The notes: generated by a model not told the origin, from the sequence alone. Positions 17,040-27,020 are shown, counted from the stretch's first letter. The stretch: 64,000 nucleotides of DNA from Burkholderiaceae bacterium (GCA_031291325.1 JARLJG010000001.1:109702-173701), one strand, 5' to 3'. Numbers and translations are program-made.

Positions 17040-17816
17040 ATGAAACATATCCCTCGCAAGCGCTTCGGCCAGAACTTCCTGACCGATCAAGCGGTGTTGC
17101 ACGACATTATTGCCGCCATCGATCCGCAAGCGGACGATAGCATGGTGGAAATCGGCCCCGGCCTGGCGGCGATGACGCGTTTGCTGTTGCAGCGGCTGCG
17201 GCAGTTGCACGTGGTCGAACTGGACCGCGATCTGGTGGCGCGTTTGAACAAGGATTTCGACCCGGCGCATTTGATCGTGCATGCCGGCGACGCGCTGAAA
17301 TTCGATTTTTCCACGATTCCGGTGGCGCCCGGTCAAAAGTTGCGGGTGGTCGGCAACCTGCCGTACAACATTTCCAGCCCTTTGTTATTTCACCTGGCGC
17401 AGATCGCGCCGCAGGTGCAGGATCAGCATTTCATGCTGCAAAAGGAAGTGGTCGAGCGCATGGTGGCAGAGCCGGGCAGCAAAGCCTTTGGGCGCTTGTC
17501 GGTGATGCTGCAATGGCGCTATCGGATGGAATTGATGTTCGTCGTGCCGCCCACCGCATTCGATCCGCCGCCCAGGGTGGAGTCGGCGATCGTGCGCATG
17601 ATCCCGCTGGCCCAGCCCTTGGCGTGTGAACAGGCCAGGCTGGAACAGGTGGTGACGAAAGCCTTTTCGCAACGCCGCAAGGTGATCCGCAATTGCCTGG
17701 CCGGAATGTTCACCGAAAATGATTTGATCGACGCCGGCGTAAATCCGCAAGATCGCCCCGAGGCGGTGCCGCTGGCGCAGTTTGTGGCGCTGGCGAATCT
17801 GCCCAGAGGCGCTTGA
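17040..17816 (+). CDS. rsmA: 16S rRNA dimethyladenosine transferase RsmA (KsgA)
   Basis: 258-residue SAM-dependent enzyme that dimethylates two adjacent adenines near the 3' end of 16S rRNA late in small-subunit assembly. Visible motifs are KRFGQNFL, the SAM loop VEIGPGLAAMTRLLL, acidic VVELDRDL, the catalytic NLPYNISSPLLFHL, and the C-terminal FSQRRKVIRNCL. The start ATG at 17040 is 7 bases after pdxA. The tail-to-tail neighbour gloA begins its stop one base later. Confidence 0.96.
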   Translation: MKHIPRKRFGQNFLTDQAVLHDIIAAIDPQADDSMVEIGPGLAAMTRLLLQRLRQLHVVELDRDLVARLNKDFDPAHLIVHAGDALKFDFSTIPVAPGQKLRVVGNLPYNISSPLLFHLAQIAPQVQDQHFMLQKEVVERMVAEPGSKAFGRLSVMLQWRYRMELMFVVPPTAFDPPPRVESAIVRMIPLAQPLACEQARLEQVVTKAFSQRRKVIRNCLAGMFTENDLIDAGVNPQDRPEAVPLAQFVALANLPRGA

Positions 17817-17817
17817 A

Positions 17818-18207
17818 TCAATCCGGTTTGCGCTCGATCAATTCAATCTTGTAGCCATCCGGGTCTTGCACGAAAGCGATGACCGTGGCGCCGCCCTTCA
17901 CCGGCCCGGCGGCGCGCGTGATGGTGCCACCGCCGGCAGCGATCCGTTCGCAGGTTTGCTGCGCGTCTTCCACCCCGATGGCGATATGCCCGAAGGCGGT
18001 GCCGATTTCGTATTGTTCGACGCCGTAGTTATAGGTCAATTCCAGTTCCGCATGCTCGGGATTGCTGCCGTAACCAACGAAGGCCAGCGTGTATTTTTGT
18101 TCGGGACGATCGGTGGTGTGCAACAGCGTCATGCCCAGCAGTTTGGTGTAGAAATCGATGGAGCGCTGCAGATTGCCGACGCGCAGCATGGTGTGGAGTA
18201 TTCGCAT
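17818..18207 (-). CDS. gloA: Lactoylglutathione lyase (glyoxalase I)
   Basis: 129-residue metalloenzyme converting the hemithioacetal of methylglyoxal and glutathione into lactoylglutathione. Two beta-alpha-beta-beta-beta modules are seen, with metal-ligand positions His5 ([10 protein letters not shown]), Glu (ELELTYNYG), His (GHIAIGV) and Glu (YKIELIERK). Length matches the bacterial Ni-type GloA. It is downstream of the YgjP-like gene on the same strand by 24 bases. Confidence 0.95.
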   Translation of the reverse strand: MRILHTMLRVGNLQRSIDFYTKLLGMTLLHTTDRPEQKYTLAFVGYGSNPEHAELELTYNYGVEQYEIGTAFGHIAIGVEDAQQTCERIAAGGGTITRAAGPVKGGATVIAFVQDPDGYKIELIERKPD

Positions 18208-18231
18208 AGTGTTCTCGATGAAAGGTGTGGA

Positions 18232-19164
18232 TCAGAAGGCCGGCAAGGTATCCGGCGCCCGCTCGCGCAAGGCTTTCCTGGCGGCCTGGAATTCCGGGAA
18301 GACCGATTGCACGGTGGCCCAAAAGCGCGGGCTGTGGTTCATTTCGCGCAAGTGCGACAATTCGTGCGCGATCACGTAATCGATCAACGGCAGGGAAAAA
18401 TGGATCAAGCGCCAGTTCAAGCGGATCTTGCCGTCCGCCGTGCAAGAACCCCATTGCGTGGTAGCCGACGATAGCGAGCAAGTGCGATAGCGCACCTGAA
18501 GCTGTTCCGCGTAGATCGGCAGCCGTTGCGCGAACAAGGTCTTGGCTTGCCCTTGCAGCCAGCTTTGCACACGATCTTTCAACTGCTGTTCGTCTGCTTC
18601 AGGCGGCAGGCACACGGTCAACTCTTGCGCAGCGGCATCGTAGGCGACGCCCGCCGCATGGTCGGCGCGCAGGCGCAGGATGATGTCGGCGCCCAGGTAA
18701 GGCAGCGTCGCGCCGTCGCGCCATTGCATCTGCGGACGCAGGCGGCGCGCGGAACGCTCGCGCCGCTCGTTCAACTTGGTGAATATCCAGCGCTGCTTTT
18801 CGCGGATCGCGTTGTCGATTTCCGCCAGCGTCACCCATTTGGGCGCAGTGATGCGCAGCCCGTCGTCGTCGATCAAAAAGCCGATCGAACGCCGTTTCGA
18901 GCGCAACAGCCGGTATTCCAGCAGATGCTCCTGCAATTGAATCTGGCGCTTGCCGGGCGCGGCTAGCGGCGGCGCTGGCCGGATGGCGTCCGGCGGGCGT
19001 TTGGGCACGGGTGCTTGAACTGCAGGGGGGGCGGAGAAATCGGGGAAAAAGAAGTCTAGCGGCAGCGCAAGCTGGTTCGGGTCGGGTAGATTTTTGCGGA
19101 GCAGCTTTTTCAACACTAGGCTCAAGGTCGTCAGCAGGCGGTTTCTATTTTCTCGGGTAAGCAT
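18232..19164 (-). CDS. YgjP-like (M48/SprT-type) metallopeptidase domain protein
   Basis: 310 residues. The C-terminal two thirds is the YgjP/DUF45 domain with the zinc motif HELSHLREMNHSPRFW (HExxH plus a downstream His) and the preceding RLNWRLIHFSLPLIDYVIAHE block. The N-terminal about 85 residues are a Pro-rich extension (LALPLDFFFPDFSAPPAVQ) without a recognised domain. No signal peptide is evident. Substrate is unknown. Its start overlaps the 3' end of plsC by 20 bases, so the two are co-transcribed. A start further in (for example near residue 30) cannot be excluded. Confidence 0.85.
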   Translation of the reverse strand: MLTRENRNRLLTTLSLVLKKLLRKNLPDPNQLALPLDFFFPDFSAPPAVQAPVPKRPPDAIRPAPPLAAPGKRQIQLQEHLLEYRLLRSKRRSIGFLIDDDGLRITAPKWVTLAEIDNAIREKQRWIFTKLNERRERSARRLRPQMQWRDGATLPYLGADIILRLRADHAAGVAYDAAAQELTVCLPPEADEQQLKDRVQSWLQGQAKTLFAQRLPIYAEQLQVRYRTCSLSSATTQWGSCTADGKIRLNWRLIHFSLPLIDYVIAHELSHLREMNHSPRFWATVQSVFPEFQAARKALRERAPDTLPAF

Positions 19165-19885
19165 CGGGCGAAATTACGCGCATCTCGGATTCTATCCATT
19201 TTTCAACTTTTTGCATCAACTCGATCGGGGTCAGCCCATCCGGCGCGATCGGCTTGCCGACCGATACCGTCACCAGGCCCGGCTTCTTGATGAAAGAATT
19301 CTTGCCCCAGCACTCGCCGGAATTCAACGCGATCGGCACCACCACGGTATTGGTTTCCACCGCCAGGCGCGCGCCGCCGCCTTTGTACTTGCCGGTTTGG
19401 CCGACCGGAATGCGGGTTCCTTCCGGGAACATGATAACCCATTGTCCGTCCGCCAGTCTTTTGCGTCCTTGCACGACCACTTGCGCAAATGCATCCTTGC
19501 CTTTGCTGCGATCGATCGGAACCATGCGCAACAGGCCGAGCGCCCAGCCGAAAAACGGCACGTACAGCAACTCCCGCTTGAATACAAACACCAGCGGGCG
19601 CGGCATTTTGCACAGCAGGAAGATGGTTTCCCATGCCGATTGATGTTTGCTGAGGAGGATAACCGGCGCATCCGGAAAATTTTCAGCGCCTTTGATCTGG
19701 TAGCGGATTCCGCACAATACCTTGGCCAGCCAAATGATGAATACGTTCCAGCGCGAGGTGACGAAATAGCGCTTCGTATACGGCAGCGGCGCGGCGAGAA
19801 AGCACACGCAAGCCCACGGGACGGTGACGGTCACCATGATGACCAGGAATAATATCGAACGCAAAACCAAGCCGATACGTGACAT
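19145..19885 (-). CDS. plsC: 1-acyl-sn-glycerol-3-phosphate acyltransferase PlsC
   Basis: 246-residue inner-membrane acyltransferase that acylates lysophosphatidate to phosphatidate. An N-terminal hydrophobic helix (LRSILFLVIMVTVTVPWACVC) precedes the acceptor motif SKHQSAWET (HX4E, the variant usual in this group), then VPIDRSKG, the FPEGTR substrate-binding motif and VPIALNSG. The 85-base gap to gmhB holds a set of perfect ATTTCAA/TTGAAAT palindromes only about 20-50 bases before the start codon, so it may have its own regulated promoter. Confidence 0.93.
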   Translation of the reverse strand: MSRIGLVLRSILFLVIMVTVTVPWACVCFLAAPLPYTKRYFVTSRWNVFIIWLAKVLCGIRYQIKGAENFPDAPVILLSKHQSAWETIFLLCKMPRPLVFVFKRELLYVPFFGWALGLLRMVPIDRSKGKDAFAQVVVQGRKRLADGQWVIMFPEGTRIPVGQTGKYKGGGARLAVETNTVVVPIALNSGECWGKNSFIKKPGLVTVSVGKPIAPDGLTPIELMQKVEKWIESEMRVISPDAYPRK

Positions 19886-19906
19886 CTACACTCCAGTTTG
19901 AATATG

Positions 19907-19952
19907 ATTTCAATACGATTGAAATACAATTTCAATTCGATTTATCGTATTG
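19907..19952. promoter_or_regulatory. Operator-like palindrome array before plsC
   Basis: Three alternating half-sites, atttcaa (19907-19913), ttgaaat (19919-19925) and atttcaa (19929-19935), form two overlapping perfect palindromes with 5- and 3-base spacers. An outer pair, caatacga (19911-19918) and tcgtattg (19945-19952), adds further symmetry. It sits 22-67 bases upstream of the plsC start in an otherwise GC-rich neighbourhood, which suggests a repressor-binding site. Confidence 0.5.
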
Positions 19953-19970
19953 TATGTGCAAAGTGCGCAA

Positions 19971-20525
19971 CTATGCAGCGGCGGGTTCGGGCGCTTTCAG
20001 CAAGTGGTCGACTACGGCTGACAAGTCCTTGAAGATCAGGGTGCCCGGCGGCAGGCCGCCTTTGTCCCTGGTCATGACGCCCTTGCCGGTCAACACCAGG
20101 CAAGGGGTGCAGCCGACGACATAGCCGGCTTGCAGGTCGCGCAGCGAATCGCCGACCGCCGGCACGCCTTTCAGGCTGACATCGAAGCGCTTGCCGATCG
20201 CGCGCAACAGCCCCGGTTTGGGTTTGCGGCAATCGCAATTGTCGGCGGCAGAATGCGGACAGAAAAAAATCGCTTCGACGTCGGCACCGAGTTGTTGTGC
20301 CGAGGCATGCAGCTTTTGATGGATTGCATTGAGCGTCTCCATGCTGAACAAGCCGCGCGCCACGCCCGATTGATTGGTGGCGACCGCAATCCGATAGCCG
20401 GCCCGGTTCAGGCGCGCAATCGCTTCCATCGCGCCGGGAATCGGGATCCATTCGCTCGGCGACTTGATGAATGCGTCGGAGTCGAAGTTGATGACGCCGT
20501 CGCGATCGAGAATAATCAGTTTCAT
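19971..20525 (-). CDS. gmhB: D-glycero-beta-D-manno-heptose-1,7-bisphosphate 7-phosphatase
   Basis: 184-residue HAD-superfamily phosphatase in ADP-heptose synthesis for the LPS inner core. Seen are the HAD nucleophile motif ILDRDGVIN at the start, the threonine motif VATNQSGVARG, the GmhB zinc loop FFCPHSAADNCDCRKPKPG, and the metal motif AVGDSLRDLQAG. It is 15 bases downstream of glyS on the same strand, giving the common order glyQ-glyS-gmhB-plsC. Confidence 0.93.
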   Translation of the reverse strand: MKLIILDRDGVINFDSDAFIKSPSEWIPIPGAMEAIARLNRAGYRIAVATNQSGVARGLFSMETLNAIHQKLHASAQQLGADVEAIFFCPHSAADNCDCRKPKPGLLRAIGKRFDVSLKGVPAVGDSLRDLQAGYVVGCTPCLVLTGKGVMTRDKGGLPPGTLIFKDLSAVVDHLLKAPEPAAA

Positions 20526-20540
20526 GATGGCAGCACGCTA

Positions 20541-22640
20541 CTAGACAGCCAGTTTGGAAATGTCGGCAACCCGGTTCATCATCTGGTGCAAATGCGAGAG
20601 CAGGGCAATCCGATTATTGCGCAGTTGCAGGTCTTCGTCCATCACCATGACTTGATCGAAAAATTGGTCGACTTCGGCGCGCAATTTCGCCAGGCGCGTC
20701 AGCGTAGTCGTGTAATCGCCTTGCGCAAAAGCGCTGTCGATTTCCGGCTGGCATAGAGTCATCGCCTGATACAGCGCCCCTTCCGCTGGCTCGCGCAGCA
20801 AGGATTCAGTGACGGTGCCGACTTCGCCTTCCGCGTTTTTCTTCAAGATGTTGGTGATGCGCTTGTTGGCCGATGCCAGCGCCGCCGCTTCCGGCAATTG
20901 CGCGAAGGCGGTGACCGCTTGCAGCCGTTCCACGATATTGTCCAAGGTGTCGGGCTGCTGCGCGACCACCGCTTCGATTTCGTTCGGCGTATAGCCGCGC
21001 TCGCGCAACTGGCCGCGCAGGCGCTCCATCAGGAAAGTCAGCGCATCGGCGCGCGGATCCTTGAATTGCGGATTGTCGGCAAACAATTGCGCGGTATCGG
21101 CCAGCAAGCTTGCCAAGGACAGCGGCAGGCGTTTTTCGATCAGCATGCGCAGCACGCCCAGCGCGTGGCGGCGCAGCGCAAACGGGTCGCGGTCGCCGGT
21201 CGGCTGCAAGCCGATGCCCCAGATGCCGACCAGGGTTTCCAGCTTGTCGGCCAGCGCCACCACGGTGCCGGCGGCACTGGTCGGCAAGGCGTCGCCGGCA
21301 AAGCGCGGTTGGTAATGCTCGGAGGCGGACAAGGCGACCTCTTCGTGCTCGCCGTCGTGGCGCGCGTAATAGGTGCCCATGATGCCTTGCAGCTCGGGGA
21401 ATTCGCCCACCATATCGGTCAGCAAGTCGGTCTTGGCCAGCAGCGCGGCGCGCTCGGCCAGCGCTACGTCGCTACCCAATGCGGCGGCGATTTTCCCGGC
21501 CAGTTGCACGATGCGCGCGGTGCGCTGCGCCTGGGTGCCCAACTTGTTGTGGTAGACGACATTGGACAAACCCGGCAGGCGCTCGGCCAGCGTCTTTTTC
21601 TTGTCTTGCTCGAAAAAGAATTTGGCATCCGACAAGCGCGGGCGCACCACGCGCTCGTTGCCGCCGATGATGTGCTGCGGATCGCTGGTTTCCAGGTTCG
21701 AGACGATCAAAAAGCGCGAACGCAACCGGCCCGCAGCATCGGTCAGCGCGAAATATTTTTGGTTGGTCTGCATGGTCAGGATCAGGCATTCCTGCGGCAC
21801 TGTCAGGAATTCTTCCTCGAAATGGCAGGCATACACGACCGGCCACTCGACCAGCGCGTTGACTTCGTCGAGCAGGCTTTCCGGCATCAATACCTGGTCG
21901 GCGCCGGCTTTATCCAGCAAGGCGGCGCGGATTTTCTCCTTGCGCGCGTCGACGCCGGCGATGACCTTGCCTTGCGTTTCCAGCGTGGCGGCGTAGTCGT
22001 CGGCGTGGTTGAACGAAATCTCGCCGTGCGACAAAAAGCGATGGCCGGACGAAACCCGTCCTGCGGCCAGGCCCAGGATCGCAATCGGCACCACGTCGCT
22101 ACCGTGCAGCGCAGTCAATTTATGCACAGGGCGCACAAATTGCACGGTCTCGCCATCGGGCCGCTGGTAGCTCATGACCTTGGGGATAGGCAGCTTGGCG
22201 ATGGCTTCTTCCAAGGCCGCCTGCAAGCCGCTGTGCAGCGCCGAGCCGGCTGCAGTATAAGTGTAGAACAGGCTATCGGCCTTGCCGTCCGGCGCGCGCT
22301 CCAGGTCGCTGGCGGCAATCGCGCCGAGCTTGAGCGTTTGCGCCAGCGCCGCCAGCTTCTTGGTCAGCGGCGCGCTCGGGTTGCCGTTGGCATCGAGGCC
22401 GATGGCGACCGGCAATATCTTTTCGCGGATCGATTTATCGGGCGACGCGGCACGCACCTTGGTGATCGAAACCGCCAGGCGGCGCGGCGTCGCGTAGGCA
22501 GTGGCGAGCGCGTCTGCTTCCAGGAAATCGCGCGCCTTCAAGCCGCCGACGATGCCGGCAGCGAATGCCTCGCTCAGTTTTGCCAAGGCCTTCGGCGGCA
22601 GTTCTTCGGTCAGGAGTTCGACTAACAGTGTTTGACTCAT
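20541..22640 (-). CDS. glyS: Glycyl-tRNA synthetase beta subunit
   Basis: 699-residue beta chain of the heterotetrameric glycyl-tRNA synthetase. It begins with the family block [19 protein letters not shown] and contains the well-conserved [20 protein letters not shown] segment and [16 protein letters not shown]. The C-terminal anticodon-binding helical region ends in [17 protein letters not shown]. Length is normal. It works with the alpha subunit GlyQ, encoded 45 bases upstream. Confidence 0.96.
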   Translation of the reverse strand: MSQTLLVELLTEELPPKALAKLSEAFAAGIVGGLKARDFLEADALATAYATPRRLAVSITKVRAASPDKSIREKILPVAIGLDANGNPSAPLTKKLAALAQTLKLGAIAASDLERAPDGKADSLFYTYTAAGSALHSGLQAALEEAIAKLPIPKVMSYQRPDGETVQFVRPVHKLTALHGSDVVPIAILGLAAGRVSSGHRFLSHGEISFNHADDYAATLETQGKVIAGVDARKEKIRAALLDKAGADQVLMPESLLDEVNALVEWPVVYACHFEEEFLTVPQECLILTMQTNQKYFALTDAAGRLRSRFLIVSNLETSDPQHIIGGNERVVRPRLSDAKFFFEQDKKKTLAERLPGLSNVVYHNKLGTQAQRTARIVQLAGKIAAALGSDVALAERAALLAKTDLLTDMVGEFPELQGIMGTYYARHDGEHEEVALSASEHYQPRFAGDALPTSAAGTVVALADKLETLVGIWGIGLQPTGDRDPFALRRHALGVLRMLIEKRLPLSLASLLADTAQLFADNPQFKDPRADALTFLMERLRGQLRERGYTPNEIEAVVAQQPDTLDNIVERLQAVTAFAQLPEAAALASANKRITNILKKNAEGEVGTVTESLLREPAEGALYQAMTLCQPEIDSAFAQGDYTTTLTRLAKLRAEVDQFFDQVMVMDEDLQLRNNRIALLSHLHQMMNRVADISKLAV

Positions 22641-22685
22641 GTGAATTCTTTAATAGGGAATGATTTGGCGAACGAAGGGGTAGCC

Positions 22686-23597
22686 TCAAGCGGCATCGCG
22701 GTTGTCGCCGCACATCGGGAAGCCCAGCGCCTCGCGCGCCGAAAAATACGCTTGCGCCACCGCGCGCGACAAATTGCGGATGCGTCCGATATACGCGGCC
22801 CGCTCGGTCACCGAAATAGCGCCGCGCGCGTCGAGCATATTGAAGGTGTGCGCCGCTTTCAAGATCATTTCGTAGGCCGGCAAGGCCAGCGGCACTTCCA
22901 GCAGGCGCTTGGCTTCGGCTTCGTAATTGCCGAACAGCGAGAACAGGAACTCGGTGTTCGAGTGCTCGAAGTTGTAGGTCGACTGCTCCACCTCGTTTTG
23001 ATGGAACACGTCGCGGTAAGTCAATTGCTTCTTGACGCCGCGTTCTTCCCATTCGGTCCACACCAGGTCGTAGACGTTTTCCACGCCTTGCAAATACATC
23101 GCCAGACGCTCGATGCCGTAGGTGATTTCGCCCAGCACCGGTTTGCAATCGAGGCCGCCGACTTGCTGGAAATAGGTGAATTGCGTCACTTCCATGCCGT
23201 TCAGCCACACTTCCCAGCCCAGGCCCCAGGCGCCCAGCGTCGGGTTTTCCCAATCGTCTTCGACGAAGCGCACGTCGTTTTGCTGCAAATCGAGGCCGAG
23301 CGCCCGCAGCGAACCGAGATACAGGTCGAGGATGTTTTCCGGCGCCGGTTTCAGCACCACCTGGTATTGGTAATAGTGCTGCAAGCGGTTCGGATTTTCG
23401 CCATAGCGGCCATCCTTGGGGCGGCGCGACGGCTGCACGTAGGCAGCGCGCCACGGCTCCGGGCCGATCGCGCGCAAAAAGGTCGCGGTATGCGAGGTGC
23501 CGGCGCCGACTTCCATATCGTACGGTTGCAGCAGTGCGCAGCCTTGCGCGTCCCAATATTCCTGCAGGGTCAGAATGATTTGTTGAAATGTGAGCAT
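22686..23597 (-). CDS. glyQ: Glycyl-tRNA synthetase alpha subunit
   Basis: 303-residue catalytic subunit. Diagnostic blocks are [20 protein letters not shown] at the start, [20 protein letters not shown], and [22 protein letters not shown]. It forms glycyl-adenylate and partners GlyS. First gene of glyQ-glyS-gmhB. A long open frame on the opposite strand is a shadow. Confidence 0.97.
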   Translation of the reverse strand: MLTFQQIILTLQEYWDAQGCALLQPYDMEVGAGTSHTATFLRAIGPEPWRAAYVQPSRRPKDGRYGENPNRLQHYYQYQVVLKPAPENILDLYLGSLRALGLDLQQNDVRFVEDDWENPTLGAWGLGWEVWLNGMEVTQFTYFQQVGGLDCKPVLGEITYGIERLAMYLQGVENVYDLVWTEWEERGVKKQLTYRDVFHQNEVEQSTYNFEHSNTEFLFSLFGNYEAEAKRLLEVPLALPAYEMILKAAHTFNMLDARGAISVTERAAYIGRIRNLSRAVAQAYFSAREALGFPMCGDNRDAA

Positions 23598-23735
23598 CGT
23601 GGTCGTTGCCGTGAGTCCTCGAATCGAGGAAAGAAAGTCGCTAAACCTTTAAGTTTAACGGGTTTTGACTGACATTTGCGTATTCAAAAGCTTTTTGCGC
23701 CGGGTATTCGTATGAAGGTTGCTTTGCCGCTCGGC

Positions 23736-23773
23736 TCCCCTCGCCCGCTTGCGGAGAGGGGCGGGGGAGAGGG
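23736..23773. repeat. Interspersed palindromic repeat, copy 1 (ctcgcccgcttgcggagagg type)
   Basis: C/G-rich repeat with the core cgcccgcttgcggagagggg followed by cgggggagaggg. It is nearly the reverse complement of 23856-23897 and related to 39384-39440. This type is widespread between proteobacterial genes. Confidence 0.75.
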
Positions 23774-23855
23774 AGCGCTGCGAACATCGGTATTTTGTCC
23801 TAATTTTCCGTTTTTCGACATGCATTCTATCTATTGGATCGTGCATTTGCACATT

Positions 23856-23897
23856 CCCTCTCCCCCGGCCCCTCTCCCGCAAAGCGGGCGAGGGGAG
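23856..23897. repeat. Interspersed palindromic repeat, copy 2 (inverted)
   Basis: Inverted relative to copy 1, separated from it by 82 bases; the two could pair as a long stem in RNA from either strand, which may help terminate or stabilise transcripts from the convergent sides. Confidence 0.75.
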
Positions 23898-23914
23898 GAA
23901 CAACCTTCATTTGA

Positions 23915-25453
23915 TTATCTCGGCCTTTTGCGGCAGAAGATTCCCGTTGCAATCAGCGAAAGCATTGCCAATACGCCAACCAGCGCGTTGCCGCAAAGAA
24001 TATAAGGGGTCAGGCCGGCATATCCCTGCACCGTGGCGGCCAGCGTGCCGCGCGTGTACGGCGGCAGTTCGGCCAGCACCACGCCGCGCGGGTCGATCAC
24101 CGCTGTTGCGCCGGTATTGGTGGCGCGCAGAGCCGGCCTGCCGGTTTCCAGCGCGCGCATCTGCGAAGTCTGCAAATGCTGCGGCACGGCCAGCCATTCG
24201 CCGAACCATGCCATGTTGGAGATGTTGAGCAAAATCGTCGGTTGCGGCTTGCCGGCGTGGTAAGCGTCGGCGATCTCGTCGGCGATTTCTTCGCCGAACA
24301 AGTCTTCGTAACAGATATTCGGCAATATCCACTGGTCTTTTACCGCAAACGGCGGCTGCGATTGCGGCCCCGGCGTCTGGTCGCCCAGCGGAATATGCAG
24401 CATCGCGACGAACCAGTGAAACCCGTACGGCACGAATTCCCCGAACGGCACTAGGTGATGCTTGTCGTAACGGTACAAATTGTCGTGCGCAAGCTGCGGC
24501 GACAGATCGATCAGGCTGTTCGAATACACGCCGGGACTATCGCTGATATCGATGCCGATGGCGAGATGGCTCTGCGTCTGTTTGGCGAAGGCCACCAATT
24601 GAGGAATATAGTCGGGCGGCAAGAGTTGCGGCAATTGCGCGATGGCGGTCTCCGGCGTGGCGATCAGATCGGCCGGCTTGGCGCGCAGCATGCCATCGTA
24701 CATCGCCAGCGACTCGTCCAGATGCGAATTCTCGAATTTCTCTTCCTGCGGAATATTCCCTTGCAGCAGGCGCACCGTGATCGGCTGGCCGCTGGGATGG
24801 GTCCAGGCGACAAAGCGCAGACCGAAGCCGGCAGCCAGCAACACCAGTGCGACCGCCAGCATGCGGCGCTTGCCGGTGCAGAACAAGACCAGGCTGCCGG
24901 CGACGATGGCGGCGATCCAGCCGACGCCGAAAACGCCGAATATCGGCGCGAAGCCGGCCAATGGGCCGCCAGTGTGCGCATAGCCGGTGGATAGCCACGG
25001 AAAGCCGGTAAGAACCCAATCGCGCAGCCATTCGGACAACATCCACGCCGAGGGGAAGACGACCAAAAAGCTCAGTCGCGTGCCGACTTGCCAGCGTTGT
25101 CGCAGCCAATTGGCGCCGAGCATCGCAATGCCGCTGAAAACGCCGAGCAGCAGCGAAAATAGCGCGACGCCGAGTCCGGCTTGCAGCGGCGACAGATCGC
25201 CGTAGCGGTGCATGCTGACATACGGCCAATACACGCCGAACGCGAAGCAGCCGAATCCATAGGCCCAACCCAGCAACAAGCTGCGCGCCAAGCCGGCCTC
25301 GCGCGCGGCGCAGTGGAACAGCAGCGCCTGCGCGACGAATTGCAGCGGCCATACGCCGAACGGCGCAAAGGCAAACACCGAGCCTAGCCCGGCGGCGAGG
25401 CACAGCAGAGGGGCAAAGCGTCGATAGGCGGAGGGCGCAAGCAGGGGTGGCAC
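23915..25453 (-). CDS. lnt: Apolipoprotein N-acyltransferase Lnt
   Basis: 512-residue inner-membrane enzyme adding the third acyl chain to lipoproteins. About six membrane helices occupy the first 200 residues, then a nitrilase-like periplasmic domain with the catalytic Glu (ATPETAIAQLP), Lys (DKHHLVPFGEFVP) and Cys (LPNICYEDLFGEE), and a final membrane helix (NALVGVLAMLSLIATGIF). It is 23 bases after corC, the usual lnt-corC-ybeY-phoH-miaB order in reverse. Confidence 0.95.
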   Translation of the reverse strand: MPPLLAPSAYRRFAPLLCLAAGLGSVFAFAPFGVWPLQFVAQALLFHCAAREAGLARSLLLGWAYGFGCFAFGVYWPYVSMHRYGDLSPLQAGLGVALFSLLLGVFSGIAMLGANWLRQRWQVGTRLSFLVVFPSAWMLSEWLRDWVLTGFPWLSTGYAHTGGPLAGFAPIFGVFGVGWIAAIVAGSLVLFCTGKRRMLAVALVLLAAGFGLRFVAWTHPSGQPITVRLLQGNIPQEEKFENSHLDESLAMYDGMLRAKPADLIATPETAIAQLPQLLPPDYIPQLVAFAKQTQSHLAIGIDISDSPGVYSNSLIDLSPQLAHDNLYRYDKHHLVPFGEFVPYGFHWFVAMLHIPLGDQTPGPQSQPPFAVKDQWILPNICYEDLFGEEIADEIADAYHAGKPQPTILLNISNMAWFGEWLAVPQHLQTSQMRALETGRPALRATNTGATAVIDPRGVVLAELPPYTRGTLAATVQGYAGLTPYILCGNALVGVLAMLSLIATGIFCRKRPR

Positions 25454-25476
25454 GCGGGGGCTTTCAGCGACGGCGA

Positions 25477-26358
25477 TCAGGCTGTTTGTTCCGGTATTTC
25501 GGGCAGCTTTTCGACCAGCAGCACGTGCACTTGCCGCGCATCCGCGCGCAGCACTTCAAAGCGGGTGGTGCCGATGTCGATGCTGTCGCCCTTGTGTGGC
25601 ACGCGCCCCAGGTGGTTGGCCACCAAGCCGCCGATGGTGTCGACGTCTTCGTCGGAAAACTGGGTGCCGAGCGTGTCATTGAATTGCTCGATTTCGGTCA
25701 ATGCCTTGACCCGCCAGCGCGGACCGTGTTCGCCTTCGCCGATGGCGAGGATATTGTCTTCTTCTTCGTCGAAATCGTATTCGTCTTCGATATCGCCGAC
25801 GATTTGTTCCAGCACGTCTTCGATTGTTATCAACCCGGCAACGCCGCCGTACTCGTCGACCACGATTGCCATATGATTGCGGTTGGCGCGGAAATCGCGC
25901 AACAACACGTTCAAGCGTTTCGATTCCGGGATGAAGACTGCCGGGCGCAGCATATCGCGCACGTCGAATGCGTCTTCCGCGTAATAGCGCAGCAAATCTT
26001 TGGCCAGCAAGATGCCGACCACCTTGTCGCGCTCGCCTTCGACAGCCGGAAAACGCGAGTGCGCGGTTTTCAGCACCATCGGCAGCCATTCCTCGATCGG
26101 CTTGGCGATATCGACCACATCGGTTTGCGAGCGCGGCACCATGATGTCGCGCGCCGACAAATCGGAGACCTGGAACACGCCTTCGATCATCGACAGCGCA
26201 TCGGCGTCGATCAGGTTGCGTTCATGTGCGTCGTTGAGGATTTCCAGCAATTCGCCGCGATTTTCCGGCTCTGGGGAAATAAGGGCGGTCAAGCGTTCAA
26301 ATAATGAACGGTGTGGTTTGGCGTCAGGAGGTTTGGCGCTACTGGGAAGATCTTGCAT
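25477..26358 (-). CDS. corC: CorC/HlyC-family CBS-domain protein
   Basis: 293 residues from ATG 26356-26358 (MQDLPSS); earlier in-frame ATGs at 26409 and 26400 would add 14-17 residues not typical of the family. Two CBS domains (about 65-190; SARDIMVPRSQTDVVDI and VGILLAKDLLRYY) are followed by the conserved MAIVVDEYGGVAGLITIEDV and a C-terminal CorC_HlyC domain (GGLVANHLGRVPHKGDSI). The family is linked to magnesium and cobalt handling and to the membrane protein set with Lnt; its exact role is unsettled. Confidence 0.9.
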   Translation of the reverse strand: MQDLPSSAKPPDAKPHRSLFERLTALISPEPENRGELLEILNDAHERNLIDADALSMIEGVFQVSDLSARDIMVPRSQTDVVDIAKPIEEWLPMVLKTAHSRFPAVEGERDKVVGILLAKDLLRYYAEDAFDVRDMLRPAVFIPESKRLNVLLRDFRANRNHMAIVVDEYGGVAGLITIEDVLEQIVGDIEDEYDFDEEEDNILAIGEGEHGPRWRVKALTEIEQFNDTLGTQFSDEDVDTIGGLVANHLGRVPHKGDSIDIGTTRFEVLRADARQVHVLLVEKLPEIPEQTA

Positions 26359-26555
26359 ATGGCGGTAAGCCGTTGTTGCGACGTTGTTTCGAGGCTTCAT
26401 AGCATACACGAAAAGTTTTCGGATGCTCGATATCGGACTTCAGCGCAGCGTATTTTTAATCGTTTTTGTCGACTAATAGCCTTTTTAAGCGGTGAGTACA
26501 CACTTCGCTCCCGCTTTTCGCCATGTTTGTGCTTATTTTTTGTGCAAAATTCGCG

Positions 26556-27020
26556 TCAGGAATTGCTATACGGATTTTCCAGGCCCAGGCGCGCCAAGAC
26601 ATCGATCTCGATGCCTTCCATTTCGGCTGCATCCGCATCGTTCTCGTGATCGTAACCCTGGGCATGCAGTACACCGTGCACCACCAGATGCGCGGTATGG
26701 GCGGCCAGCGTTTTGCCTTGCTCGGCAGCTTCGCGCTGCAACACGTCGGTGCACAGGATGATGTCGGCCTGTGTGACGGCACTCTCGTCTTCTTCGCCAT
26801 CGTTATAGGCGAAAGTCAGCACGTTGGTCGCATAGTCCTTGGCGCGGTAATCGCGGTTGAGAACCCGGCCCTCGTCGGCATCGACGAAGCGGATCGTCAG
26901 TTCTGCCGGCGCCAGCAGGGCGGCTTGCACCCAGCGCCGCAGTTGCGGGCGGGTGATGGTGTCGCGCAAGCGCGGGTCGGCGTATTGCACCGCCAGCGAC
27001 AATTTATTTTTTTGTGACAT
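26556..27020 (-). CDS. ybeY: Endoribonuclease YbeY (rRNA maturation)
   Basis: 154-residue metal-dependent RNase for 16S rRNA 3' processing and ribosome quality control. The zinc motif HLVVHGVLHAQGYDHEND (H-x3-H-x5-H) is intact, preceded by ATNVLTFAYND and ADIILC. The start overlaps the end of phoH by 17 bases, so the genes are coupled. Confidence 0.96.
   Translation of the reverse strand: MSQKNKLSLAVQYADPRLRDTITRPQLRRWVQAALLAPAELTIRFVDADEGRVLNRDYRAKDYATNVLTFAYNDGEEDESAVTQADIILCTDVLQREAAEQGKTLAAHTAHLVVHGVLHAQGYDHENDADAAEMEGIEIDVLARLGLENPYSNS

Larger units (their letters stand above)
23598..23914. other. 317-base intergenic region with an inverted pair of G/C-rich palindromic repeats
   Basis: No gene is seen. 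The region separates glyQ from lnt and is dominated by two copies of an interspersed repeat in opposite orientation (23736-23773 and 23856-23897). Confidence 0.7.

Noticed and set aside
22632..23672. 346-codon open frame on the plus strand opposite glyQ
   Set aside because: Antisense to glyQ and glyS, which carry strong family motifs; no features of its own.
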